64,000 nt of DNA, from positions 1-64,000 of the forward strand of contig JBQDEV010000001.1 of the NCBI GenBank assembly GCA_052084925.1, in the 5' to 3' direction. Under the pieces are notes generated by a model. It saw only the letters and a list, made by a program, of their open reading frames with translations, had not been told where the DNA came from and did not search any database. Every line of letters starts with the position of its first letter. Within the stretch, counting starts at the first letter, position 1. The stretch is from CmP2 sp052084925. Lineage in GTDB: Bacteria > Actinomycetota > Actinomycetes > Actinomycetales > Micrococcaceae. Positions 57,202-64,000 of the stretch are shown here, one piece after another. The position numbers were made by a program, and so were the translations under genes.

Positions 57202-57842
57202 GCCCTGTCCAACCGAAGAATCCTCGCCACCCCACTATTCCGCTCACCCTCCCACCGGAGTCAGTCTTCACGTACAGCGGGCCCCTCTGGCGGATCCACA
57301 CCCTCGCTGGCGCTCATCCCCTGTCCTGGGACCAATTTCGTTGGCACGGACCGCTCCGCAGTCAGCGCTGGGACCCTCACCCCGGCCCCGTCTCCGTACG
57401 CTCGGCGGCCGGCGTCTCCTACACTGCAACAGACTTCACCACCGCTTTCGCCGAGGTCTTCCAGTCCGACCGCGCAATCACCCTGACCTCGGATCGCGCT
57501 CTTTCCGGCTGGCACCCCATCCGCCCCTTGGAGTTACTCGATCTGACCGGCGGTGAAGGCTCTGGCGACTGGGCAGTGCGGCACGGAGCTTCCGCTTCCC
57601 TTCCCCAAGCACCGAAAAGCACGTGTCGAGCATGGGCCGCCGCCATTCATGATCAACTCGGGAGCCACCTCGATGGACTCTGGGTTCCCTCGACCGTCAC
57701 CGGCGACCCGATGGTGGTCTTATTTCCTGGATCGAGTAGCGCCTTCCCAGTTGCCCCGAGTTTCTCGCGCACGCTACAGCACGCCGACGTACTGACCATG
57801 GCGGTTCAGGTTCGGCAACGCCTGCACTGGCCGATCCGATAG
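57198..57842 (+). CDS. RES-domain toxin (NAD+-depleting family)
   Basis: The 214-aa protein has a RES domain. R57 in RSQRWDP, Y75 in VSYTATD and E86 in AEVF occupy the positions of the Arg, Tyr and Glu named for this family, and WRIH (R32) precedes them. RES toxins such as MbcT break down NAD+ and are neutralised by a Xre/MbcA-type antitoxin. The gene starts by a 4-base overlap with the antitoxin gene, the usual coupling. The protein is longer than minimal RES domains at its N-terminus. Confidence 0.85.
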   Translation: MSPVQPKNPRHPTIPLTLPPESVFTYSGPLWRIHTLAGAHPLSWDQFRWHGPLRSQRWDPHPGPVSVRSAAGVSYTATDFTTAFAEVFQSDRAITLTSDRALSGWHPIRPLELLDLTGGEGSGDWAVRHGASASLPQAPKSTCRAWAAAIHDQLGSHLDGLWVPSTVTGDPMVVLFPGSSSAFPVAPSFSRTLQHADVLTMAVQVRQRLHWPIR

Positions 57843-57919
57843 TCGCGGCAAATCCTGCGCGGCTTCAGCGTGGCCAACGCCACCGCGATTCTCTGACAGC
57901 CGAGCTCGACCCGGCGAGT

Positions 57920-58519
57920 TCACTCGGTGGACGACTCACGTTCCAAGATGACGTCGGAGTCGTTCCAGATCCCGAAACCGGGCAACGTTCCAGTGGTCTC
58001 CTCCGGGGCGCTGCCAGGATCATCGATCACCACGATATTGGTATTGGTGCGTGACCATCCGGTGGGCACATCGAATTCGAGCTCGTCCGGCACCAGAAAG
58101 GCCTCGAGAGGACCCCGCTCGTCGTCTGCTGCCAGGCGGATCGTCGGGTTCTCGGGATCGCTGGGGCTCTCGCAGTGTGAGGTGACCGCCTGACGATCGG
58201 GGTCGACCGCAATCAGGCACAGTCCCTGGTTGAGGTCATCCGCGGAATCACCGTCGTGGTGATTAATCAGCGCGGCGTGGAACACGGTCGATGAGTACCG
58301 GCCTACGAGCCGAAAATACTCGTCATCGAGATCTACCAGGAGCGGATCTTCCAACTCGGCGTCGGGCACATCAACCTCGCGCGGTTCAGCGGTGAAGGCT
58401 CGAAAATCTACGGAAACTGTCCGTTCGGGCGGAGATTCGCAGCCGGTCAGCACCAGCGTCCCGAGGCCGAGCCCGACGAGAGCAGGTGCCCACTTTTTCA
58501 GCGGTGAGTGAGTGACCAT
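57920..58519 (-). CDS. Lipoprotein of unknown function
   Basis: The 199-aa protein has a lipoprotein signal peptide with lipobox VLTGC near residue 28, then an acidic exported domain with two cysteines (GLCLIAVD and SHCESPSD, near residues 100 and 115). The final part resembles a beta-rich fold with no family I recognise. ATG 58519 has TAGCGT six bases upstream and no Shine-Dalgarno (leaderless); a GTG two codons before is also in frame. It ends in an acidic SSTE tail. Confidence 0.75.
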   Translation of the reverse strand: MVTHSPLKKWAPALVGLGLGTLVLTGCESPPERTVSVDFRAFTAEPREVDVPDAELEDPLLVDLDDEYFRLVGRYSSTVFHAALINHHDGDSADDLNQGLCLIAVDPDRQAVTSHCESPSDPENPTIRLAADDERGPLEAFLVPDELEFDVPTGWSRTNTNIVVIDDPGSAPEETTGTLPGFGIWNDSDVILERESSTE

Positions 58520-58569
58520 ACTCACACGCTACGAAATCACCGAGCAGATTTCACCCTCCGCTCAACGCC

Positions 58570-58761
58570 TCACGCCGTGAGATCGTGACGCAGCCCGTGA
58601 TAGACGGCGACGCCGAAGAAGATGATCAGCGCCGGCGACAGGTTGAGGGCAACGTCGAAAAATGGCCGGTCAAACACCCAGGCCACCGCACCGACGATCC
58701 CGGCCATGCCGAGCGCGTAGAGGCCCACCACCAGGACGAGATAGGCGATTCGATTCATCAT
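58570..58761 (-). CDS. Small two-helix membrane protein
   Basis: The 63-aa protein has two transmembrane helices (residues 5-28 and 35-55) and a short polar tail (YHGLRHDLTA). AAGGA lies nine bases before ATG 58761. It is 44 bp upstream of the lipoprotein gene on the same strand and may be cotranscribed. No family recognised. Confidence 0.65.
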   Translation of the reverse strand: MMNRIAYLVLVVGLYALGMAGIVGAVAWVFDRPFFDVALNLSPALIIFFGVAVYHGLRHDLTA

Positions 58762-58877
58762 CAGTGTTCATCCTTGAACTCCAGGGGGAACCAACACCAT
58801 GGCTCCCCCACGGAGTCCCGCGGAGGAGCTAGGGTGCGCGCTGTCCATCAGCCGGTGCCCGGCCGCTGGGACAGCCC

Positions 58878-59093
58878 CTACTCGATGGAGGGCAGCATCG
58901 GGCCGCCGCCACCGCGGGCACCCTCGAAGTACTGGGCGTGGATGTCATTGTTGCAACCCCAGTTGCTGCAGCCACCCTGAGCCTGTGCGGCCGGGGCGAG
59001 GCCGACGAATGCGATGGCGGCGAGCGAACCAGCGCCCAGCGCTGCGGCAATGCGAGCGGACAGCGACGTCTTGGTTGTGGTGTTGCGAGTCAT
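58878..59093 (-). CDS. Small secreted cysteine-containing peptide
   Basis: The 71-aa precursor has a clear Sec signal (RNTTTKTSLSARIAAALGAGSLAAIAFVGLAPAAQA, cleavage after AQA). The mature peptide of about 34 residues is QGGCSNWGCNNDIHAQYFEG followed by a Gly-run and PMLPSIE. Its two cysteines lie five residues apart. ATG 59093 has a strong AAGGAG. Unknown function; it could be a signalling, bacteriocin-like or metal-binding peptide. No processing genes are adjacent. Confidence 0.7.
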   Translation of the reverse strand: MTRNTTTKTSLSARIAAALGAGSLAAIAFVGLAPAAQAQGGCSNWGCNNDIHAQYFEGARGGGGPMLPSIE

Positions 59094-59219
59094 GACGATC
59101 ACTCCTTCAGGTGAATCTGTTCTGGGTGACTCAGAACACACGTACCCAAAGCGATCTGATGCTGCGAGCAACAGTGCCTGAAAGTCGGCTGGCAATCACA
59201 GATCCGGCCCGACAGGGCT

Positions 59220-60368
59220 TCACCCGACGGCGAGCACCGCGACGAGAGCGGCACCGACCCCCAGTCCGACGTCGAAGATGATGTTCCAGGCGGCACTCAT
59301 CCGGTCGGTCTGCAGCCGGGTGTGGGCGCGGCGCATCAGCACGGTCAGCACCGTGGTCTGCACGATGCCCGAGGACGCTCCGATGAGCGCGGCGGAAAGC
59401 ATAACCGTGGCCGGTCCGGAGCCGAGGATGAACCAGGCACTGCCCACGGCGAGTGCTGCGAGCGCGCCTGCGGCCAGCCCGGTGGCGGAGACGCGGTCGA
59501 TGACGGCGCCGGTAACCAACCGGCCCAGTGCCACCGCGAACTGGGTGCTGGCGGTGGCGAGCACGACCACCCAGGCCGACGCGGTGGTGGCGAGCACGCT
59601 CATCGACGACAGCGCCACTGCGTAGCAGGTGACGGCGATCAGGTGCCCGGCGAGTGCGGCCGTGCTCAACCAGAGCAGGGAACTTCTCGGCCCGGAACGA
59701 GCGGGTCGGGTGGTGGGCGGCTCTGCCTGGGCCGCTTGCAGAGCCTCGCCGGAGTCGTGCCCGGTCCCGACCTGCAGGACTGGATCTTCGTCGGCAGCCG
59801 GGGCGGGCACCCGGACGAGAGTGGTCGCGGCCAGGCCGAGCCCGGAGGCCACCCCCGCCATGATCAGGGTGCCGCCGGGGCCGACCTGGGTGATCAGGAG
59901 CATCCCCACCGGGCCACCGATCAGCCCGCCCACCGCGTTAGCGAATCCGTAGAGCGCCAGGGCGGGGGCGATGCGCTCCGGGGCCACCACCTCCTTCGCC
60001 CAGGAGGTGCAGGAGATGACGAACACTCCGAATCCGGCGCCGAACAGTGCGATGCCGGGCCAGTGATCCAGCCAGGGCAACACGATCGCGCCCGCCACCA
60101 TGAGCGCCAGCCCCAGCCGCACGGCCCGCACCCGGGGCGTGAGCCAGCGCCCGGCCCACACGATGACCGGCTGGATGAGCACGACGACGGCCATCAGCAC
60201 GGCCACCAGGGTGCCGGGTGCCACCGAGCCGTTGCTCAGGATCAGGGCCGCGCTCGGATACACCCCGAAGAAGCAGGCGAAGGCCGCGGCCGCCGTGAAC
60301 GCGACCCCCACCTCGGGGCGCACCGGGTTTCGCACCATCAACGTCCGCACCGGTAGGGGTGATTCCAC
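59220..60368 (-). CDS. MFS transporter
   Basis: The 382-aa protein has twelve predicted transmembrane helices, with a charged central loop (ADEDPVLQVGTGHDSGEALQ). The GGLIGGPVGMLLITQVGPGG and GASSGIVQTTVLTVLMRRAHTRLQTDRMSAAWNIIFDVGLGVGA segments are MFS-like. Conserved motif A is degenerate, so substrate cannot be inferred. The GTG at 60368 or the ATG at 60338 could start it. It is divergent from the alcohol dehydrogenase gene. Confidence 0.82.
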   Translation of the reverse strand: MESPLPVRTLMVRNPVRPEVGVAFTAAAAFACFFGVYPSAALILSNGSVAPGTLVAVLMAVVVLIQPVIVWAGRWLTPRVRAVRLGLALMVAGAIVLPWLDHWPGIALFGAGFGVFVISCTSWAKEVVAPERIAPALALYGFANAVGGLIGGPVGMLLITQVGPGGTLIMAGVASGLGLAATTLVRVPAPAADEDPVLQVGTGHDSGEALQAAQAEPPTTRPARSGPRSSLLWLSTAALAGHLIAVTCYAVALSSMSVLATTASAWVVVLATASTQFAVALGRLVTGAVIDRVSATGLAAGALAALAVGSAWFILGSGPATVMLSAALIGASSGIVQTTVLTVLMRRAHTRLQTDRMSAAWNIIFDVGLGVGAALVAVLAVG

Positions 60369-60493
60369 GGCCGAGCGGCGGGGAGGTACTCATCGGGTGC
60401 CATGCCCTGAGCTTAGCCACGAAGATGACGTCCGTGCCATGGCCGCAGCCGCAGACGATGAGAGTGCCGGTCGAAACCTGGTAGACAGGAATC

Positions 60494-61543
60494 ATGACGA
60501 CTGAAGCCACCGCCCTGCTCGCCCCTGCTTCCGGCGCCGCCTTCGAGCGCGGCACCATCACCCGTCGCGCCCTGCGCGGCGAGGATGTGCGCATAGAGAT
60601 CTCCTATGCCGGGATCTGCCACTCCGACATCCACCAGGTGCGCAGCGAATGGGGTCCCGGAACCTTCCCCATGGTGCCGGGCCATGAGATCGCCGGGGTG
60701 GTCACCGAGGTCGGCCCCGAGGTCACCTCCCACCAGGTGGGCGACCGCGTGGGCGTGGGCTGCTTCGTGGATTCCTGCGGCGAGTGCGAGCCGTGCCGGG
60801 CCAGCGAGGAGCAGTTCTGCACCCGCGGCACCGTGATGACCTACAACAGCCGGGAGTACGACGGTGAGTTGACCTACGGCGGCTATTCCTCCGAGGTGGT
60901 GGTGCGCGCCGGCTACGTGCTGCGCATCCCGGAGGGGCTGTCTCTCGACGCCGCCGCTCCCCTGCTCTGCGCCGGCATCACCACGTACTCTCCGCTGCGG
61001 CACTGGCACGCCGGTCCGGGCAAACGCGTCGCCGTCGTCGGCATGGGCGGGTTGGGCCATATGGCGGTCAAGTACGCCCATGCCCTGGGCGCCCACGTCA
61101 CCGTGCTCTCGCAGACCCGGTCGAAAGAGGACGACGGACGCCGCTTCGGCGCCGACGACTACCGCGCCACCTCCGAAGAAGGCACCTTGGAATCCTTGCA
61201 GGGCAGCTTCGACCTGATTATCAACACTGTCTCCGCCGATGTGGATCTGGACGCGCTGCTGGCCACCCTCACTCTCGACGGCGCCCTGGTGTTCGTGGGG
61301 CTACCCGAGAATCCGCAGTCGCTGAGCGTATTCTCGCTGACCTCAGGACGCCGTGTGGTCACCGGATCAAATATCGGCGGGATTCGCGAGACCCAGGAGA
61401 TGCTGGATTTCTCCGCCGAGCACGGCATCGCCGCCGACGTTGAAGTGATCGCGGCGGATGAGGTCGACGCCGCCTACGAGCGGGTGCTGCGTTCCGATGT
61501 GCGCTACCGGTTCGTCATCGACGTCGACACTCTGCGCGGTTGA
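60494..61543 (+). CDS. Zinc-dependent NAD(P)-alcohol dehydrogenase (YahK/CAD-like)
   Basis: The 349-aa medium-chain dehydrogenase has catalytic zinc ligands C42 (GICHSD), H64-E65 (PGHEIAGVV) and a Cys near 157 (LLCAGITTYSPL), and structural zinc ligands C95, C98, C101 and C109 (SCGECEPCRASEEQFC). The Rossmann motif GMGGLGHMAVKYA follows. The family reduces broad aldehydes with NADPH. TAGACA lies six bases before ATG 60494, which also has AGGA nearby. Divergent from the MFS gene. Confidence 0.93.
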   Translation: MTTEATALLAPASGAAFERGTITRRALRGEDVRIEISYAGICHSDIHQVRSEWGPGTFPMVPGHEIAGVVTEVGPEVTSHQVGDRVGVGCFVDSCGECEPCRASEEQFCTRGTVMTYNSREYDGELTYGGYSSEVVVRAGYVLRIPEGLSLDAAAPLLCAGITTYSPLRHWHAGPGKRVAVVGMGGLGHMAVKYAHALGAHVTVLSQTRSKEDDGRRFGADDYRATSEEGTLESLQGSFDLIINTVSADVDLDALLATLTLDGALVFVGLPENPQSLSVFSLTSGRRVVTGSNIGGIRETQEMLDFSAEHGIAADVEVIAADEVDAAYERVLRSDVRYRFVIDVDTLRG

Positions 61544-61651
61544 TCAGGTATCGGCGACCGCCCAAGTAGCGGTCACGTCGATACCGGTAGCCCGAGATCG
61601 GCTGGCACTCGTCGTCGCGCGGCACGGTTTTCCATGTTCCGCCCTCCCCGA

Positions 61652-61697
61652 GTATCTAAATTTCCAGATACGGAGCAAATATCTTGATTCTCAGATA
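61652..61697. promoter_or_regulatory. Tandem operators TATCT-N8-AGATA upstream of the ABC-F leader
   Basis: Two identical inverted repeats, TATCT-N8-AGATA, start at 61653 and 61680, 27 bases apart (2.5 helical turns). The first has one more matching pair each side (GTATCT/AGATAC). They make an AT-rich block just upstream of the -35-like TTGCCG (61700-61705), the position where WhiB7 also needs AT-rich DNA. Confidence 0.65.
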
Positions 61698-61699
61698 GC

Positions 61700-61730
61700 T
61701 TGCCGTGGCCGACAGGTCCAAGGGTAGGCT
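61700..61730 (+). promoter_or_regulatory. Promoter of the ABC-F leader transcript
   Basis: TTGCCG (61700-61705) and TAGGCT (61725-61730) have a 19-base spacer. The leader GTG follows six bases after TAGGCT, so the leader peptide is probably translated from a leaderless end. Confidence 0.5.
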
Positions 61731-61736
61731 TGAGGC

Positions 61737-61760
61737 GTGCATTTGTTGTTCTTCCTTTGA
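61737..61760 (+). CDS. Seven-codon leader peptide (MHLLFFL) of the ABC-F gene
   Basis: GTG 61737 opens a frame encoding MHLLFFL and ending TGA at 61758-61760. It sits 91 bp before the ABC-F start, directly after a leaderless-type promoter and before an attenuator hairpin. Hydrophobic leader peptides of this size commonly act by antibiotic-dependent ribosome stalling for erm and ABC-F genes. This inference rests on layout. Confidence 0.6.
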   Translation: MHLLFFL

Positions 61761-61772
61761 TGACGGCCCCCG

Positions 61773-61809
61773 CCACCGAAGCTCGTTGAGTCGCTCCGAG
61801 CCACGGTGG
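61773..61809 (+). promoter_or_regulatory. Attenuator hairpin before the ABC-F gene
   Basis: CCACCG and CGGTGG, then GCTC and GAGC, form a two-part stem (2x2 internal loop) around GTTGAGTCGCTCC. A second palindrome, CGAAATTTCG (61832-61841), and CCT/AGG pairing lie over the Shine-Dalgarno GAGGAA, so the ribosome-binding site can be masked. Stalling on the leader peptide would free it. Confidence 0.55.
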
Positions 61810-61851
61810 TTCTTGCTGTCCTCATTCCCTTCGAAATTTCGAGGAAGAACC

Positions 61852-63522
61852 ATGCCCACCACACCCGTCCCTGCTTCACTGTTCCCTGCCCGCCATCGCG
61901 CCCAACTCACTGCCGCCGAGGTCAGCGTCTTTCGCGGCGGATCCCCGGTACTGCAGCAGGTTAGCCTCAGTATCACGCCGCAGTCTCGCATCGCCGTCGT
62001 CGGGGAGAACGGACGCGGAAAGACCACCCTCCTCCACGCACTCGCCGGTCTTCTCGAGCCCGACGCCGGAACCGTGCAACGCGTGGGTACCCTCGATCTC
62101 GTCGAGCAGGAGATGTCCGCGCTCGAAGGGCGCACGGTCGGTGACGTGGTCACCGATATCATCGCCAGCCCCTTGTCAGCGTTGGCCGAGCTCGACGACG
62201 CCGCCGCTGCCCTAGCCGACGTCACCACCGGCGCCGACGTTGACGTCATGAACCGCTATACCCGAGCCCTGGAACGGGCGGAAGCGCTCGACGCCTGGGA
62301 CGCCGAACGACGCGTTCAGCTCGCCCTCGAGGCACTGAACGCGGAAACGGACATGGCGCGAACCCTGACCGAACTCTCGGTGGGGCAGCGCTACCGCGTG
62401 CGCCTGGCATGCCTGCTGGGAGTGCAGGAGGACTTCCTGCTGCTGGATGAGCCCACCAATCACCTGGATCGCAGCGGGCTAGCGTTCCTCACCCAGCAGC
62501 TCCGGGCCCGCCGCGGAGGCATCGTGCTGGTCAGCCACGATCGGGCGTTGCTTCGCGACGTGGCCGAGACGGTGATCGATCTGGATCCGACGCCCGATGG
62601 TGCACCACGGGTGTACGGGGACGGGTACGAGCAGTACCGGAGCGGACGGTTATCCGAGCGCGAGCAATGGGTGCAGGAGTTTGAGCGCCAACAGCAGGAG
62701 CACCTCGAGTTACAGGAGAGTCTGAGCACAGCCCAGAATCGCCTGGTGTCTCATTGGCGGCCGGAGAAAGGCACCGGCAAACACACCCGTGCCACCCGAG
62801 CCGGCGCCACGGTGAAGAACGTGCGCCGAAGGCAGGAGGAGCTAGACGCGCACCGGATCACCGTGCCGGTTCCGCCCCTGCAGTTCCGATTCCCGGAGTT
62901 GCGCGGACGTGCGGGCACACTACTGGCGGTAGAGGACGTCATGGTCGAGCAGCGCCTGGCGTCACCGGTGTCCTTGGAGCTGGCTCGGCGGGGACGTCTG
63001 GTGGTCACGGGTCCGAATGGGGCCGGCAAGTCGACCCTGCTGGACGTCCTCGCGGGCACACTGAGCCCCGACGCCGGTACAGTGCGCCGATCCGCGGATG
63101 CTCAGCTAGGGATTCTGCGTCAGGAGTCGAGCCTGCCCTTGGAACGCCGGGTTAATCAGCTCTACGCCGATCACACGGAGTCGCTGGTGGCTGCTGGCGC
63201 CCTCCGCGAATCCCAGGTCATCGGGTTGGGCAAGCTGGGGCTGCTGCGCTCATATGAGATCGGGATGCGCGTGGGCGAGCTGTCGATGGGTCAGCGACGT
63301 CGCGTGGGTCTGGCCCTGACGCTGGCGGCACGGCCTCAGGTGCTGTTGCTGGACGAGCCGACGAACCATCTGTCCATCGCGCTCGTGGATGAGCTGACCG
63401 AGGGACTGCAGTCCACTGAGGCGGCGGTGGTGCTGGCCACCCACGACCGGCAACTCCTGCGCGACACCGCCGACTGGCCACACCTGGAGCTGGGCGCGAG
63501 TGTGCGGGGTCAACTGAGGTGA
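61852..63522 (+). CDS. ABC-F family ATPase, antibiotic-resistance type (ribosome protection)
   Basis: The 556-aa protein has two ABC domains without transmembrane segments. Domain 1: Walker A GENGRGKTT (near 49), signature LSVGQRYRVRLA, Walker B LLLDEPTNHLD. Domain 2: GPNGAGKST (near 388), LSMGQRRRVGLA, LLLDEPTNHLS. The linker between them (residues about 245-330, LSEREQWVQEFERQQQEHLELQESLSTAQNRL and a basic segment) is the P-site-reaching region that decides drug spectrum in ARE ABC-F proteins. ATG 61852 has GAGGAA. The leader peptide and attenuator support drug-inducible resistance to a 50S inhibitor. Confidence 0.9.
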   Translation: MPTTPVPASLFPARHRAQLTAAEVSVFRGGSPVLQQVSLSITPQSRIAVVGENGRGKTTLLHALAGLLEPDAGTVQRVGTLDLVEQEMSALEGRTVGDVVTDIIASPLSALAELDDAAAALADVTTGADVDVMNRYTRALERAEALDAWDAERRVQLALEALNAETDMARTLTELSVGQRYRVRLACLLGVQEDFLLLDEPTNHLDRSGLAFLTQQLRARRGGIVLVSHDRALLRDVAETVIDLDPTPDGAPRVYGDGYEQYRSGRLSEREQWVQEFERQQQEHLELQESLSTAQNRLVSHWRPEKGTGKHTRATRAGATVKNVRRRQEELDAHRITVPVPPLQFRFPELRGRAGTLLAVEDVMVEQRLASPVSLELARRGRLVVTGPNGAGKSTLLDVLAGTLSPDAGTVRRSADAQLGILRQESSLPLERRVNQLYADHTESLVAAGALRESQVIGLGKLGLLRSYEIGMRVGELSMGQRRRVGLALTLAARPQVLLLDEPTNHLSIALVDELTEGLQSTEAAVVLATHDRQLLRDTADWPHLELGASVRGQLR

Positions 63523-63575
63523 AGCGCCATCGTCGCCCACGAGTCCCGTCACATCGCCGTAGCTATCATGGGACG

Positions 63576-64000
63576 GTGGAGACCATCGAGCGAACCTATG
63601 AGCGTGGCAACGTGACGATGGCATTCTCCGAAACCCCAGGGTCGCCCGAGAGCACCTTTGTCCTCATCCACGGCATCGGGATGGGCCGTATGGTGTTCGC
63701 AGAAGTCGGCGCTGAACTCTCGAGACGAGGCAGAGTGCTCGCGGTTGATCTGCCAGGTTTTGGCGACTCACCCGAGCCCGGATCTGCTGCGAGTCTCGAG
63801 GAAACCGCAGACGTCGTCGCCGAATTCATCCGCGAAACAGCCTCTGGAAAGATCGTCCTCGTCGGGCATTCTATGGGCACGCAGATCGTCTCCGAGATCG
63901 CACTCCACCACCAGGATCTCATCAGCACGCTCGTGCTCATCGCCCCCACCGTCAACCGATACGAACGGACCGCTCGACGCCAGGCCGCTCGCATGGTTCA
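63576..64000 (+). CDS. Alpha/beta hydrolase, truncated by the window edge
   Basis: The frame starting GTG 63576 runs off the window, giving 141 codons. It has the oxyanion region VLIHGIGMGRMVF, VDLPGFGDSPEP, and the nucleophile elbow VGHSMGTQIVSEIAL with Ser in GHSMG. TATCAT (63564-63569) lies six bases before the GTG, suggesting leaderless translation. The lid, Asp and His of the triad lie beyond the edge. Substrate unknown. Confidence 0.8.
   Translation, partial: METIERTYERGNVTMAFSETPGSPESTFVLIHGIGMGRMVFAEVGAELSRRGRVLAVDLPGFGDSPEPGSAASLEETADVVAEFIRETASGKIVLVGHSMGTQIVSEIALHHQDLISTLVLIAPTVNRYERTARRQAARMV

Noticed and set aside
1..64000. tRNA, rRNA, CRISPR array or insertion sequence
   Set aside because: No cloverleaf with CCA-end, no regularly spaced direct repeats and no transposase-like frame were seen; absence is by eye only and a tRNA scan would settle it.

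Overview
The window is a high-GC actinobacterial chromosome segment. The gene set (ectABC, a mycothiol-type glutathionyl-hydroquinone-reductase homologue, many MFS exporters, several M23 peptidases) and the frequent start codons lying 6-7 nt after a TANNNT hexamer with no Shine-Dalgarno suggest a halotolerant member of the Micrococcales (Brevibacterium- or Nesterenkonia-like). The genus is a guess. I see no tRNA, rRNA, CRISPR array or complete insertion sequence. A 10-N scaffold gap lies at 28625-28634, and its flanks look like an assembly artefact.

Region 1 (1-16.3 kb) is mostly housekeeping: a YchJ-like SEC-C protein, L-asparaginase, a secreted cyclohexadienyl-dehydratase-like (PheC-like) lipoprotein, GNAT, a divergent pair (ECM4/YqjG-type transferase and metallo-beta-lactamase hydrolase) whose start codons share one 18-bp palindrome, SDR plus universal stress protein, MscS channel, hisD, a flavin reductase behind a SAM-I/IV-type riboswitch, an Hsp15-like S4 protein, a mucin-like surface protein, an overlapping MFS/membrane/MFS operon, and a hotdog thioesterase.

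Region 2 (16.3-31.6 kb) reads as one catabolic locus for an unidentified acid. It holds an acyl-CoA ligase, three NMT1/THI5-type binding lipoproteins, a ThDP enzyme, a LysR regulator, an operon SDR-amidohydrolase-acyl-CoA dehydrogenase-MaoC hydratase, a divergent MarR regulator and a taurine/nitrate-type ABC transporter. The enzyme set matches CoA-dependent side-chain degradation ending in retro-Claisen cleavage by an amidohydrolase, as in the cou (p-hydroxycinnamate) pathway of Rhodococcus. The same 15-bp operator, GTTGA-N5-TCAAC, overlies the -35 of both the ligase and the SDR operon, so I infer a MarR regulon.

Region 3 (31.7-49.9 kb) has a DUF3237 protein, an MHS-family transporter with LysR, two related M23 peptidases flanking a sodium:solute symporter with a 42-aa membrane partner, DUF456, a small secreted protein, alanine dehydrogenase, a second MHS transporter, the ectoine operon ectABC, a methionine ABC importer (metQ, hairpin, metN-metI) and a tandem universal stress protein.

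Region 4 (49.9-64 kb) is accessory: small membrane proteins, a YdcZ-type DMT transporter, IclR with an AAHS aromatic-acid transporter, a TetR/DHA2 drug-efflux pair with a 38-bp operator, a siderophore-interacting reductase, a RES-domain toxin with its antitoxin, small secreted/lipoprotein genes, an MFS, a zinc alcohol dehydrogenase, and an ABC-F ATPase with a 7-codon leader peptide, an attenuator hairpin and two tandem operators. The window ends inside an alpha/beta hydrolase gene.
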